A stretch of DNA of 64,000 nucleotides from Micromonospora sp. R77 (GTDB taxonomy: Bacteria > Actinomycetota > Actinomycetes > Mycobacteriales > Micromonosporaceae): the NCBI RefSeq assembly GCF_022747945.1, contig NZ_JALDST010000001.1, positions 1,364,001-1,428,000 on the forward strand. Direction: 5' to 3'. Shown here piece by piece: positions 18,616 to 28,277 of the stretch. Under the pieces are notes generated by a model. It had not been told where the DNA came from. It saw only the letters and a list, made by a program, of their open reading frames with translations, and did no database searches. The translations under genes and the position numbers were made by a program. How positions within the stretch are numbered: position 1 is the stretch's first letter; the number at the start of each line of letters is the position of its first letter.

Positions 18616-19463
18616 GCCGGCCGCCGGTGGATCACCACGCAGGCGAGACCCGGTCCCGCGTGCGCGGCCACCACCGCGCCGGCCTCGGAGACGTACGTGT
18701 CGTGCAGGCGGTCGCCGAACCGGGCGCGCAACGCCTCCAGGAGCTGCTCGGCACGCTGCGGTGCGGCCAGGTGGTGCACGGCGAGGTCGACCTCGGCCTC
18801 ACCGGCCGCCTCGACGGCCAGGTCGACCAGGCGGGCGATGCCCCGGCTGGCGGTACGCACCTTGTCCTTGAGCACGATCGCGCCGTCCGGCATGTGCATG
18901 ATCGGCTTCACCGAGAGGGCGGTGCCGAGCAGCGCCTCGGCGGCGTTGATCCGTCCGCCCCGGCGGAGGAACTCCAGCGTGTCGACATAGAACCAGATGG
19001 TGGTGCGCTCGATGGCGTCCAGCGCGGCCTGGCGTACCCCGGGGAGGTCGGTGCCGTGTGCGGCGGCCGTGGCGGCGGCGAGCACCGGGAAGCCGAGGCC
19101 CATCCCGGTGGACCGGCTGTCGACCACCTCGACCCGGTCGCCGACCTCGGCGGCGGCCAGCCGGGCGGCCTCGACCGTGCCGGAGAGCTCGGCGGACAGA
19201 TGCACCGAGACGACGCCGTCGGCGCCCTCGGCGAGCAGCGCGCGGTAGACCTGGGCGAACTGCTCGGGCGACGGCCGGGACGTGCTCACCGAGACCCGGC
19301 GCCCGCCGAGCGCCCGGGTGGCGTCGGCCGGGAACGTCTCGACCCCTTCCAGCCCTTCCGCGCCGTTGAGCACGACGGTCAGCGGGACGACGGTGAGCCG
19401 GTGCGCCCGCACCAGCTCGGGTGGGAGGTAGGCGGTGGAGTCGGTCACGACCGCGACGGGCAT
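18612..19463 (-). CDS. DegV family fatty-acid-binding protein
   Basis: A 283-residue protein with the DegV start VAVVTDSTAYLPPEL and the internal TSRPSPEQF, which contacts the bound lipid. DegV/FakB proteins hold a fatty acid for a kinase partner; no FakA-like kinase is nearby. ATG 19463 was preferred over GTG 19472 because the hexamer TAGCGT lies 7 bases upstream of it and overlaps the GTG. It is first in a two-gene unit with the SDR. Confidence 0.9.
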   Translation of the reverse strand: MPVAVVTDSTAYLPPELVRAHRLTVVPLTVVLNGAEGLEGVETFPADATRALGGRRVSVSTSRPSPEQFAQVYRALLAEGADGVVSVHLSAELSGTVEAARLAAAEVGDRVEVVDSRSTGMGLGFPVLAAATAAAHGTDLPGVRQAALDAIERTTIWFYVDTLEFLRRGGRINAAEALLGTALSVKPIMHMPDGAIVLKDKVRTASRGIARLVDLAVEAAGEAEVDLAVHHLAAPQRAEQLLEALRARFGDRLHDTYVSEAGAVVAAHAGPGLACVVIHRRPA

Positions 19464-19470
19464 GCCCGGC

Positions 19471-19476
19471 ACGCTA
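19471..19476 (-). promoter_or_regulatory. Candidate -10 element of the degV gene (leaderless)
   Basis: TAGCGT on the minus strand, 7 bases before the ATG at 19463. It overlaps the alternative GTG, arguing against that start. Confidence 0.4.
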
Positions 19477-19510
19477 GCCGATCCGGAGCCGGCATGCCCG
19501 GAGCGTACGG

Positions 19511-20140
19511 TCAGACCGCCTCGGTGAGCGCCGGCTGCGTGATCAGGCCGACATTGTGGGCGCGCAGGTGCCAGCCCCGCACGTCGTCGTGCCGCAGCTC
19601 GGTCCAGTGGCAGTTGGAGAGCGAGCCGACGCCGCGCAGCACGGCGTGGTCCCAGCCGAGCAGGTGGCCGACACCCTGCCGGGCACCGCCGCCGTGGGTG
19701 GTGACCACGACGGTGCCACCGGCGGCCAGGTCGGCGGCGTCCCGGAAGCCGGCGCCGATCCGTGCGCCGAGGTCGTCGAGGCTCTCGATGTCGGCACCCG
19801 GGTCCGGGTCACCGGCCCGCCAGCGGGCGTACTCGTCGGGGAAGCGCTCGGCCACCTCGGTGAGGGCCAGGCCCTGCCAGCGGCCGAAGTGCCGCTCCCG
19901 GAGCCGGGCGTCGGTGCGGACCGGCAGGCCGGTCAGCGCCGCGAGGGCGGCGGCGGTGTCGGCGGCCCGGCGCAGGTCGCTGGCGACGATGGCGTCGGGC
20001 CGGAGCCCGGCCAGCACCGGCGCGGCGGCCCGCGCCTGCTCCCGGCCGAGGTCGTTGAGGGGTACGTCGGTCTGCCCCTGGACCCGGCTGGCGGCGTTCC
20101 AGTCGGTGTTGCCGTGCCGCCAGATGATCAGTCGGGTCAT
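19511..20140 (-). CDS. Histidine phosphatase family protein
   Basis: A 209-residue member of the histidine phosphatase (phosphoglycerate-mutase-like) superfamily. The nucleophile motif is RHGNTDWN (His9), Glu82 lies in RERHFGRW, and the second catalytic His is His149 in TTHGGG. In mycobacteria the homolog at this position, beside rsfS and nadD, is glucosyl-3-phosphoglycerate phosphatase (GpgP); I infer a similar role from context but cannot confirm it. The ATG at 20140 overlaps the rsfS stop (ATGA). Confidence 0.88.
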   Translation of the reverse strand: MTRLIIWRHGNTDWNAASRVQGQTDVPLNDLGREQARAAAPVLAGLRPDAIVASDLRRAADTAAALAALTGLPVRTDARLRERHFGRWQGLALTEVAERFPDEYARWRAGDPDPGADIESLDDLGARIGAGFRDAADLAAGGTVVVTTHGGGARQGVGHLLGWDHAVLRGVGSLSNCHWTELRHDDVRGWHLRAHNVGLITQPALTEAV

Positions 20141-20544
20141 TCGGCGGTGGCGCCGGTGGCGGAGTCGGCCTCGACCAGGTCCCGGTCCACGAACGGGATC
20201 TGCGGGCAGTCCTTCCAGAGCCGGTCGAGGGCGTAGAACTCGCGCTCCTCGGTGTGCTGGACGTGCACCACGATGTCGACGTAGTCGAGCAGCACCCAGC
20301 GACCGCCGCGCTCGCCCTCGCGCCGGAGCGGCTTGGCCTTCTCCGGCAGTTCGAGCAGCCGCTCCTCGATGGCGTCGACGATGGCCAGCACCTGACGCTC
20401 GTTGGGGGCCGAGGCGACCAGGAACGCGTCGGTGATGGCGAGTTGGTCGCCCACGTCGATGACGACGATGTCCTGAGCCTTCTTGTCGGCCGCGGCCTGG
20501 GCGGCGGCCATCGCCAGCTCGTGAGCGCGTTCGGAAACTGTCAC
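20137..20544 (-). CDS. rsfS: Ribosome silencing factor RsfS
   Basis: A 135-residue protein of the RsfS/Iojap/YbeB family, which binds L14 and blocks 50S-30S joining when nutrients are scarce. DIVVIDVGDQLAITDAFLVASA, WVLLDYVDIVVHV and EREFYALDRLW are all diagnostic. GTG 20544 was chosen because AAGGAGA precedes it by about six bases; the extension to 20586 is not conserved. It sits between nadD and the phosphatase, as is usual in actinobacteria. Confidence 0.96.
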   Translation of the reverse strand: MTVSERAHELAMAAAQAAADKKAQDIVVIDVGDQLAITDAFLVASAPNERQVLAIVDAIEERLLELPEKAKPLRREGERGGRWVLLDYVDIVVHVQHTEEREFYALDRLWKDCPQIPFVDRDLVEADSATGATAE

Positions 20545-20654
20545 CGTTCTCCTTCGATCAACCGTGCGACCCTCCAAGCGTCTCACACCCGGCGGCGCGG
20601 CTACTTGTCAGTTCTGGCCGGTTACCGGGCGAAAGGCCCACACAACGGGCGGAA

Positions 20655-21251
20655 TCACCGCTGGTAGAGCCGCCGTTTGGCGATGTACTGCACCACACCG
20701 TCCGGCACGAGATACCAGACCGGCTCACCGCGGGCCACCCGGGCGCGGCAGTCGGTGGAGGAGATGGCCATCGCCGGGACCTGCACCAGGCTCACCGTGT
20801 CGGCGGGGAGGTGCTTGTCGGTGAGTTCGAAGCCGGGCCGGGTCACCCCGATGAAGTGGGCCAGCTCGAAGATCTCGTCCAGATCCTTCCAGGACAGGAT
20901 CCGCTCCAGCGCGTCCGCCCCGGTGATGAAGTACAGCTGCACCTTCGGGCCGAGCTCGGCGTGCAGGTCGCGCAGGGTGTCGACGGTGTAGGTGGGTCCG
21001 GCCCGGTCGATGTCGACCCGGCTGACCTGGAAGCGCGGGTTGGAGGCGGTCGCGATGACCGTCATCAGGTAGCGGTCCTCGGCGGGGCTGACCGGCTCGT
21101 CCGCCTTCTGCCACGGCTGACCGGTGGGCACGAAGATCACCTCGTCCAGCCCGAACCGGTCCGCCACCTCGCTGGCCGCCACGAGGTGCCCGTGGTGGAT
21201 CGGGTCGAAGGTCCCGCCCATGATCCCGATCCGCCGGATGTCTTCCTCCAC
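20655..21251 (-). CDS. nadD: Nicotinate-nucleotide adenylyltransferase
   Basis: A 198-residue enzyme that adenylates nicotinate mononucleotide in NAD synthesis. The nucleotidyltransferase signature [11 protein letters not shown] occupies residues 12-22, and the second motif ISSTDCR replaces the common ISSTxIR with a Cys before the Arg. The start is GTG 21251, with TAGGAT 6 bases upstream and no ribosome-binding site. It is followed by rsfS about 110 bases downstream. Confidence 0.95.
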   Translation of the reverse strand: MEEDIRRIGIMGGTFDPIHHGHLVAASEVADRFGLDEVIFVPTGQPWQKADEPVSPAEDRYLMTVIATASNPRFQVSRVDIDRAGPTYTVDTLRDLHAELGPKVQLYFITGADALERILSWKDLDEIFELAHFIGVTRPGFELTDKHLPADTVSLVQVPAMAISSTDCRARVARGEPVWYLVPDGVVQYIAKRRLYQR

Positions 21252-21257
21252 CCCGCG

Positions 21258-21263
21258 ATCCTA
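21258..21263 (-). promoter_or_regulatory. Candidate -10 element of nadD (leaderless)
   Basis: TAGGAT on the minus strand, 6 bases before the GTG at 21251. Confidence 0.4.
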
Positions 21264-21394
21264 GGCCGATCGGTCGACGCCGACCCGTCCGGCGTCCATG
21301 GGTGGGGCCAGGTGCGCGGGACGGGGTTCCCGCGCGGGCCGGCACGCCCTATGCTCGTCCACGAGTAATCGTTTGCAAGTATCGGGAGGGCGGC

Positions 21395-22042
21395 GTGCCC
21401 CGGCAACGCAAGGTGGGCAATCTGGTGGCCCTCGCCGTGCTCTCCGTCCTCGTCGAGCGGCCCCGACACCCGTACGAGATCGCCACCACCCTGCGGACCT
21501 GGGGCAAGGACCAGGACATGGAGATCAAGTGGGGGTCCTTCTACACGGTCGTCCGCAACCTGGCGCGACACGGCCTGATCGAGGCCGTGGAGAGCGTCCG
21601 GGAGGGCCGGCGCCCGGAACGCACCGTCTACCGGATCACCGACGCCGGTCGGGCCGAGCTGGTCGACTGGGCCCGCGAGTTGATCTCCACCCCCGAGTCG
21701 GAGCACCCCCGCTTCCGGGCCGGCCTCTCGGTGCTCGCCGCCCTGCACCCCGATGAGGCGACAGCTCTCCTGGGACAGCGACTGGCCCGGCTGGAGGACG
21801 GCATCCGGGCCGGTCGGGCGGCGCTCGCGGAACACCTGCGGAGCGTGCCGCGGCTCTTCCTGATCGAGTCCGACCACGACCTCGCCATGCGTGCGGCGGA
21901 AGCGGCCTGGATCCGGTCCCTGCTGGCCGAACTCACCTCGGGCAGCTATCCGGGCCTGGCCGAATGGCGGGCCTTCCACGAAGCCGGCGACCGGCCGGCG
22001 AAGCCGACCGACGGCCCGGAAGGGAGCGGCCCCACCCCGTGA
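21395..22042 (+). CDS. PadR family transcriptional regulator
   Basis: A 215-residue repressor-type protein. It has a PadR winged helix (LAVLSVLVERPRHPYEIATTL, then KWGSFYTVVRNLARHGLIE, RRPERTVYRITDAG) and a C-terminal helical dimerisation domain of the AphA type (LSVLAALHPDEATALLGQRLARLE). PadR proteins usually respond to phenolic or drug-like ligands. The FAD monooxygenase just downstream is a plausible target. GTG 21395 lies 5 bases after GGGAGGG. A perfect terminator separates it from the monooxygenase gene, so they are separate units. Confidence 0.9.
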   Translation: MPRQRKVGNLVALAVLSVLVERPRHPYEIATTLRTWGKDQDMEIKWGSFYTVVRNLARHGLIEAVESVREGRRPERTVYRITDAGRAELVDWARELISTPESEHPRFRAGLSVLAALHPDEATALLGQRLARLEDGIRAGRAALAEHLRSVPRLFLIESDHDLAMRAAEAAWIRSLLAELTSGSYPGLAEWRAFHEAGDRPAKPTDGPEGSGPTP

Positions 22043-22046
22043 GAGC

Positions 22047-22082
22047 GGCCCCGGCACGGTGCGCCAACACCGTGCCGGGGCC
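22047..22082 (+). terminator. Terminator of the padR gene
   Basis: Perfect 15-bp arms, GGCCCCGGCACGGTG (22047-22061) and its complement (22068-22082), around a 6-base loop, starting 5 bases after the stop. Confidence 0.75.
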
Positions 22083-22200
22083 CTTACCCCGAACCGACAC
22101 CTGGACAGGCGCCCGGCCCGAAGCGGCAACCACGAGGATAGTCGGGCTCTCTCCAGGTCGGTCCCTGCGCACCACCGACAGAACCCTGGAGGGAAGCACC

Positions 22201-23406
22201 ATGACCACCGTGAAGACAGCGATCGTGATCGGCGGCGGCATCGCCGGCCCCGTGACCGCGCTGGCCCTGCGCCGCGCGGGCATCACCGCCACCGTCCACG
22301 AGGCGTACCCGAGCACCGCCGACGGCATCGGCGGCACCCTGGCCCTCGCCCCCAACGGCGTCGCGGCCCTGCGCGTCGTCGGCGCGGACCGGGCCGTCAC
22401 CGCGATCGGCACCCCGATCCACCGGACCAGGATGGCGGTCGGCCGGAAGCGGATCGACCTGCCCGGCCTGACGGGTGTGCCACCGCTGCACGTGGTGCAC
22501 CGGAACGCCCTGCACCAGGCGCTGCACGACCGCGCCCGCGCCGAGGGCGTCGTCGTCGAACACGGCCGGCGCCTGGTCGACGCGCGGGAGACCGACACCG
22601 GCGTCACCGCCCGCTTCGCGGACGGCGGCACGGCCACGGCGGACATCCTGATCGGGGCCGACGGCATCCGGTCGACCGTCCGCACCCTGATCGACCGGGA
22701 CGCCCCCGGACCGCGCTTCACCGGGCTGCTCGGCTTCGAGGGGGTGGCCCGGCACGAGGTCGACGCCGCCCCGGGCACCATGACCTTCGCCTTCGGCCGG
22801 CGCGGCTACTACCTGTACTGGCCGGAGCCGGGCGGCGGCACCCGGTGGGGCGTCAACCTCCCCCAGGAGCGGCCGATGAGCCTCACCGAGGCGCGCGCGG
22901 TGCCCCCGGCCGAATGGATGCGGACGCTGCGCACCGCGTACGGGGACGACGAGCCGGGCCGCGATCTGCTGGCGAGCACCAACGCCGACGACGTCCAGGC
23001 GGTGGGCTCCCTGCACATCATGCCGAGCGTGCCGCACTGGCACCGGGGGCGCATGGTGCTGGTCGGCGACGCGGCCCACGCGCCCTCCAACAGTTCCGGG
23101 CAGGGGGCGTCGCTGGCGATCGAGAGTGCCGTCCAACTGGCCCGCTGCCTGCGTGACCTGCCGGACATCCGGTCGGCGTTCATCGCCTTCGAGCAGCTGC
23201 GGCGGGCCCGGGTGGAGAAGGTGGCCGCCCGGGCGGCGCGGATCAACCGGACCAAGGCACCCGGCCCGGTGGGCCGGGCGCTGCTGCCGCTGATGATGCC
23301 GTTGCTGGTGCGGACCGCGATGGACCCGGAGAAGACGATCGGCGCCGAGCAGCGCTACCTGATCGACTGGGACGCCCGGGTGGCGTCGGCGTCGACCGGC
23401 GGTTGA
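22201..23406 (+). CDS. FAD-dependent monooxygenase
   Basis: A 401-residue group A flavoprotein hydroxylase (PHBH-like). The FAD-binding GGGIAG is at residues 11-16, the DG motif reads ILIGADGIRSTVR, and the GD motif LVGDAAHAPSNSSGQG is centred on Asp290. Such enzymes hydroxylate aromatic or polyketide-like compounds using NAD(P)H and O2; several inactivate antibiotics, but the substrate cannot be read here. ATG 22201 follows GGAGGG. The upstream PadR regulator probably controls it. It ends before two strong hairpins shared with the convergent pepN. Confidence 0.9.
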   Translation: MTTVKTAIVIGGGIAGPVTALALRRAGITATVHEAYPSTADGIGGTLALAPNGVAALRVVGADRAVTAIGTPIHRTRMAVGRKRIDLPGLTGVPPLHVVHRNALHQALHDRARAEGVVVEHGRRLVDARETDTGVTARFADGGTATADILIGADGIRSTVRTLIDRDAPGPRFTGLLGFEGVARHEVDAAPGTMTFAFGRRGYYLYWPEPGGGTRWGVNLPQERPMSLTEARAVPPAEWMRTLRTAYGDDEPGRDLLASTNADDVQAVGSLHIMPSVPHWHRGRMVLVGDAAHAPSNSSGQGASLAIESAVQLARCLRDLPDIRSAFIAFEQLRRARVEKVAARAARINRTKAPGPVGRALLPLMMPLLVRTAMDPEKTIGAEQRYLIDWDARVASASTGG

Positions 23407-23412
23407 GCGGCT

Positions 23413-23446
23413 GCGGGCGGCGCCCCGCGCCAGGTGCGCCGCCCGC
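23413..23446. terminator. First hairpin between monooxygenase and pepN
   Basis: Arms GCGGGCGGCGC (23413-23423) and its complement (23436-23446) with a 12-base loop, 6 bases after the monooxygenase stop. Confidence 0.5.
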
Positions 23447-23452
23447 GTCGCG

Positions 23453-23488
23453 CCGGGACCTGACCGGTCGCGACCGGTCAGGTCCCGG
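23453..23488. terminator. 36-bp perfect palindrome between convergent genes
   Basis: The halves 23453-23470 and 23471-23488 are exact complements, so the 36 bases form a loop-less palindrome centred on GGTCG/CGACC. It lies between the convergent monooxygenase and pepN genes and probably terminates both. Confidence 0.65.
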
Positions 23489-23508
23489 ACCGGCCGCGGC
23501 CCGCCCGG

Positions 23509-26024
23509 TCAGGCACCGGCGGCGGCCACCGCCGTCCGGGCCACCAACGCGCGGCGCAGGTCGTCGTCGAGGTCGACCACCTCGCGCCGCAGGCCGGGCG
23601 TGAGGTCGTCGCGGGCCAGCAGCGCCGCGGCCAACTCCCGGGTCGGCTGCGTGACGGCGTAGCGAGGAAAGGCCAGCGCCGCGACCCGGTCCGCCACCCA
23701 GGGGGTACGCCTCGCGCGGCGGCCGGCATGTCGGCGAAGTACCGGGCCACGTACGACGCGGTCAGCTCGGCCTGCTCGGGCTGCCAGAAGCCCTCCGCGG
23801 TGGCCTCGACCAGCCGGTTGGACAGCTCGGTGTTGCTGGTCACGATCTCCCAGGCGGTCGTCTTGGCGGCGGCGTCGGGCAGCGCGGCGCGGCAGGCGGC
23901 GGCGCGTTCCGTGCCGGTGGCGCTGCGGTCCGCGTCGGCCTCGGCGGCGATCTCCGGCTCGCCGGCCGCACCGAGCACCACCAGGCGCAGCAACACCGCC
24001 CAGCGCAGGTCGGCGTCCACCGCCAGCCCCGCCGGTACGCCGTCGCCGGCCAGCCAGCCGGTGAGCAGGGCGGTGTCGGTGGTCGCCCCGATCAACTCCC
24101 GGGCGGCGGCGAGCTGCAATGACCCACCGGCCGGCGCCCCGGCCAGCAGCGTGGTGCAGGCCCCGGCGACCCGGAGCAGGGCGGCGTCCCGGGCGAGCGG
24201 GTCGAGGTAGCGGTCGACCAGGTCGCGGGCGAGGGTGAGCACGTCCTCCGCGATGATCACTTCGGTCTCGCCGGGCAGTGCCGCCGCGATCAGGGAGACC
24301 AGCGAGGTGACCGGCCGCTCCCCGTCGGTGGCCGCGTCCAGCGCCTCGCCCCAGAGCAGCGCCCGGGCCAGCGGGTCGGCCAGCGTCGGCAGCACCGTCG
24401 GCACCGCGTCGGCCGACGCGGGATCGAGGCGGATCTTGGCGAAGGTCAGGTCGCCGTCGTTCGGCAGCAGCAGGCCGGTGGCGGGGACACCGACCAGCTC
24501 GGCGAGGGTGGTGCGGCCGTGGTCGGCGTCCGGGTCGAGGTCCACCTCGAACCGGCCCGCGGTGCCGTCCGGGGCGTACCGGCCGACGCCGATGCGGTGC
24601 GGGCGCAGCACCGGGTGAGCCGGTGGCGCGGTCTGCACCACCGCCACATCGGTCCACCGGCCGTCGGCGTCGACCGAGGTCGCCATCCGCAGCGTGTTGA
24701 CCTGCGGGCGGCGCAGCCAGCGCTCCGCCCAGCCGGTCAGGTCCCGCCCACCGGCGGCGCTGAGGCTGTCGAGCAGGTCCGCCAGGGTGGCGTTGCCGAA
24801 CCGGTGCTTCGCGAAGTGCGCGTTCAGGCCGGCGAGGAAGGCGTCGTCGCCGAGCCAGGCGACGAGCTGGCGCAGCACGCTGGCGCCCTTGGCATACGAG
24901 ATGCCGTCGAAGTTGAGCAGGCCCTCGGCGGCGTCGGCGACCTGCTCGGGGGCCACCGGGTGGGTGGAGGGGCGCTGGTCGGCCGCGTATCCCCAGGCCT
25001 TGCGGCGCAGCGCGAAGGTGGTCCACGCGGAGGTGAAGCGGGTCGCCTCGGCGGTGACCCGGGTGCCGAGGTATTCCGCGAACGACTCGTTCAGCCACAG
25101 GTCGTCCCACCAGCGCATGGTGACCAGGTCGCCGAACCACATGTGCGCCATCTCGTGGGCGATGGTGGTGGCCCGCAGCTCGCGCTGGCTGTCGGTGACC
25201 GCGGAGCGGAAGACGTAGTCGTCCCGGAAGGTGACCAGACCCGGGTTCTCCATCGCACCGGCGTTGAACTCGGGCACGAACGCCTGGTCGTACTTGCCGA
25301 ACGGGTAGCGCTCGGCGAAGAGCTGGTGGAAACGGTCGAAGCACCGCTTGGTGACGGTGAAGATCTCGTCGGCGTCGGCGTCGAGGTGGGCGGCGAGCGA
25401 GCGCCGGCACCAGATGCCCAGCGGGATGCCGTCGTGCTCGTCGCGGCGGACGTGCCACGGGCCGGCGATCAGCGAGAAGAGGTAGGTGGCCAGGGGCTCG
25501 GTGGGCGCGAACTCCCAGCGCCCGGGGCGGGGCCGCGCGGCGACCGGGCCGTTGGCCGCGACGGTCCACTCGGGCGGGGCGGTGACCGCCAGGGTGATCG
25601 GGGCCTTCAGGTCGGGCTGGTCGAACGCGGCGAAGATGCGCGGCGCGTTGTCGAGGAAGGACATCGCCCAGAGGTAGGTCTCGCCGTCGGCCGGGTCGAC
25701 GAACCGGTGGATCCCCTCACCGGTGTTCGAGTAGGCCATCTCGGCGGTGACCGTGAGCGTGTTTTGCGCGGCCAGCCCGTCCAGCGGCAGTCGGTCGTCG
25801 GTGAGGCTGCCGGGATCGAGGTCCCGGTCGTTGAGGCGTACCCCGGTCAGGGTCGCGGCTTTGACCTCGACGAAGCTCGCGGCGCCGGGGGTGGCCCGGA
25901 ACCGGATGGTGGCGGTCGAGCGGAACCGCTCGCCGCCGCCGGTCAGGTCGAGGTCCACCTGATAGGACTCGACGGTAATCAACGCGCCACGCGCGGTCGC
26001 CTCTACACGGGTCAGGCTCGGCAT
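23509..26024 (-). CDS. pepN: Aminopeptidase N (M1 family), apparent frameshift near 23701-23715
   Basis: A zinc aminopeptidase of about 838 residues. The substrate motif GAMEN and the zinc site HEMAH (His290, Glu291, His294) with Glu313 18 residues on are intact, as is the C-terminal ERAP1-like helical domain. The main frame derails after YFADMPAAAR; the natural continuation (TPWVADRVAALAFPRYAV to VAAAGA) lies in the next frame and stops at 23509. One base is missing close to a run of five C. ATG 26022-26024 is the start, giving MPSLTRVEA. It removes N-terminal residues from peptides in the cytoplasm. It is divergent from the DUF397 gene. Confidence 0.92.
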
Positions 26025-26090
26025 CCGCTTATCCTGCCCGATGGGGATCCGAACGGACTCCCCGTGACGCATGGCGATGGAGGAGCAACG

Positions 26091-26309
26091 ATGGGTCAGC
26101 ACCCCAAGGGTGACTTCGATCTCTCCCGAGCGGTCTGGCAGCGAGCCGAGGGCGACACCTCCGACAGCGCGGTCGAGGTGGCCTTCGTCGACGACCTGAT
26201 CGGCATGCGCAACTCGGCGGAGCCCGAGGGGCCGGTGCTGGTCTTCACCCAGGCCGAGTGGGACGCGTTCGTGGCCGGCGCGCAGGACGGCGAGTTCGAC
26301 CTGGACTGA
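26091..26309 (+). CDS. DUF397 domain-containing protein
   Basis: A 72-residue protein that is a single DUF397 domain, with LSRAVWQRAEGD at the start and GPVLVFTQAEWDAFVAGAQDGEFD at the end. DUF397 genes are numerous in actinomycetes and normally follow a helix-turn-helix regulator gene (BldB/WhiJ type), with which the protein is thought to act. No such partner is adjacent, so this is an orphan copy. ATG 26091 has GGAGGA at the right distance. Confidence 0.88.
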   Translation: MGQHPKGDFDLSRAVWQRAEGDTSDSAVEVAFVDDLIGMRNSAEPEGPVLVFTQAEWDAFVAGAQDGEFDLD

Positions 26310-26323
26310 GCGGCGCGGGCGGC

Positions 26324-26733
26324 TCACCGGTCGCCCTCGCCCCAGCCCAGGCCGCCGGGGCCGGGGGCGTGGTGGAAGCCGGGGTGGCCCGCGACGTCCG
26401 CGCAGCGTTCGCCGTCCGGCCCCTCGGCGCTCCGCAGAACAACCGCTCGGCCCGGTGCCAGGCGTCCGCCGGGGACCAGGCCGCGACACCGAGCACCAGC
26501 TCGGGCCGGAGCAGGCTCAATGCCTCGACGTACGCGACGGCGAGGTCGCGGGCCTGCTCCGGCCCGGCGGCGGTGAAGCCCAGGTGGGCGGTGAACCAGC
26601 GGGCCGGGCGGGGTGCCCGCCGGGGCGCGGCGATCAGCGGCGGCTCCCCCGGGTCGGGACCCACCCCGCCGGGGCGCTCGATCCCCCGGACCATCCGCCG
26701 CTGCCGCCAGTCGGGCGGCATGTTCTCCCGCAT
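26324..26733 (-). CDS. Small hypothetical protein, apparent frameshift near 26433-26438
   Basis: A protein of about 136 residues with no recognised domain. It begins MRENMPPDWRQRRMVRGIE, has a central ARWFTAHLGFTAAGPEQARDL helix, and after LFC continues best in the neighbouring frame as SAEGPDGERCADVAGHPGF to the stop at 26324. A single missing base near TTCTGC-GG explains the switch. The Cys/His-rich tail could bind a metal, which is speculation. GGGAGG precedes the ATG at 26733. It converges with the DUF397 gene and diverges from the P450. Confidence 0.6.
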
Positions 26734-26986
26734 CGGACCTCCCCGTCGTCGACGTGCGCCGACCGCACCGCCGGCACGGGGTCGAGCCAACCAGCTTCCC
26801 GGCCCCCTGGGAGGGGCCAGCAACGGGTTCGCCGGCTGGCCCCTCCCCCGGGGCGCACCACCCGGTAGCCTGCCGGCGGCTCGCACCGGAACCGGTCCAC
26901 GCCGAGCGGGATTCAGCCCCGGCCACCGGGGTAGACGCGCACCAGCCGACCAGGTCGGCCGCCGCACCCGCGTCAGGAGAACCCAG

Positions 26987-28234
26987 ATGGCCACCACCCC
27001 TGTCGACCGCAGCCCGGACAGCACCCTGGCCTTCCTCCGGGAGGGGTACCGGTTCGGCAGCTCCCGCTACGAGCGGTACGGCAGCGACATCTTCCGGACC
27101 CGGCTGCTGCTGGCACCGACCATCTGCCTGCGCGGCCGGCCGGCCGCGACGCTCTTCTACGACCCGGAACGGTTCAGCCGCGCGGGCGCGATGCCGAAAC
27201 GGGGACAGCGCACGCTCACCGGCGTCGGCGGGGTGCAGGGCCTCGACGACGGCGCGCACCGCGACCGCAAGGCGATGTTCCTGTCGATCATGACGCCGAG
27301 CGCGATCCGGCAGCTCGGCCAGCTCTTCGACGACGAGTGGCGGTCCCGCATCCCCGACTGGGAGCGCTCCGGGTCGGTCGTCCTCTACGACGAGGTCGGT
27401 CGGCTGCTGACCCGGGCGGTCTGCGCCTGGGCCGGCGTCCCGCTCGACCTGGGTGAGGTGGCCCGGCGCACCGACCAGCTGCACGCGATGATCGAGGGGC
27501 CGGCCGCGCTCGGGCCCCGACACTGGCGGGGCCTGCTCGCCCGCCGCCGGGCCGAACGCTGGCTCGCCGACCTGGTGGACCGGGTCCGGGCCGGCACGCT
27601 GCCCGCGCCGGAGGGCAGCGCGCTGCGGGTTATCGCCGAGCACCGGGACGGGCGGGATCGGTCGCTGCCCCGCCGGATCGCCGCCGTGGAACTGCTCAAC
27701 GTGCTGCGACCCACCGTCGCCGTCGACCGGTACGTGGTCTTCGCCGCGCTCGCCCTGCACGACCACCCGGCGTGGCGGGAGCGGGTCCGCGACGACGCCG
27801 ACGCCACCGAGTGGTTCGTGCAGGAGGTCCGCCGCTACTACCCGTTCTTCCCGTTCGCGGCGGCCCGGGTACGCCGGTCCTTCGAGTGGCAGGGGCACCA
27901 CTTCCCGGCCGGTCGGCGGGTGCTGCTGGACCTGTACGGCACCAACCACCACCCGGACCTGTGGCCCGAGCCGGAGCGGTTCCGGCCGCAGCGGTTCGCC
28001 GGCTGGCGGGACGACCCGTACGGCTTCGTGCCGCAGGGTGGGGGTGAGCCCCTAGCCGGCCACCGCTGCGCCGGTGAGTGGCTCACCATCGAGCTGATGA
28101 AGCGGGCGGTCGGCCTGCTCACCACCGCCATGCGCTACGAGGTGCCGCCGCAGGACCTGGCGGTCAGCCTGAGCCGGATGCCCACGCTCCCGCCCAGCGG
28201 CTTCCTGCTCGACGGCGTCCGCCGTACCGCTTGA
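26987..28234 (+). CDS. Cytochrome P450 of the CYP152 fatty-acid peroxygenase type
   Basis: A 415-residue heme protein. The heme-binding region PQGGGEPLAGHRCAGEW (Cys361) has the extra-Gly CYP152 form. In the I helix the usual acid-alcohol pair is replaced by Arg241-Pro242 (NVLRPTVAV), which in CYP152 enzymes holds the fatty-acid carboxylate so that H2O2 can drive the reaction. The residue matching position 85 of P450-BSbeta/OleT is Gln84 (GGVQGLDD), as in alpha/beta-hydroxylases, not the His of the decarboxylase OleT. It therefore probably hydroxylates fatty acids using peroxide. ATG 26987 follows AGGAGA by six bases. No redox-partner gene is nearby, consistent with peroxide use. Confidence 0.9.
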   Translation: MATTPVDRSPDSTLAFLREGYRFGSSRYERYGSDIFRTRLLLAPTICLRGRPAATLFYDPERFSRAGAMPKRGQRTLTGVGGVQGLDDGAHRDRKAMFLSIMTPSAIRQLGQLFDDEWRSRIPDWERSGSVVLYDEVGRLLTRAVCAWAGVPLDLGEVARRTDQLHAMIEGPAALGPRHWRGLLARRRAERWLADLVDRVRAGTLPAPEGSALRVIAEHRDGRDRSLPRRIAAVELLNVLRPTVAVDRYVVFAALALHDHPAWRERVRDDADATEWFVQEVRRYYPFFPFAAARVRRSFEWQGHHFPAGRRVLLDLYGTNHHPDLWPEPERFRPQRFAGWRDDPYGFVPQGGGEPLAGHRCAGEWLTIELMKRAVGLLTTAMRYEVPPQDLAVSLSRMPTLPPSGFLLDGVRRTA

Positions 28235-28277
28235 CCGGGCGCGGCGCCGGGCGCTCGTCGAGCCCGAGCCGGCCGGC

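Noticed and set aside
21964..23406. Longer monooxygenase start reading through the PadR terminator
   Set aside because: The extension crosses a perfect terminator hairpin, and the ATG at 22201 has a good ribosome-binding site and the expected Rossmann start.
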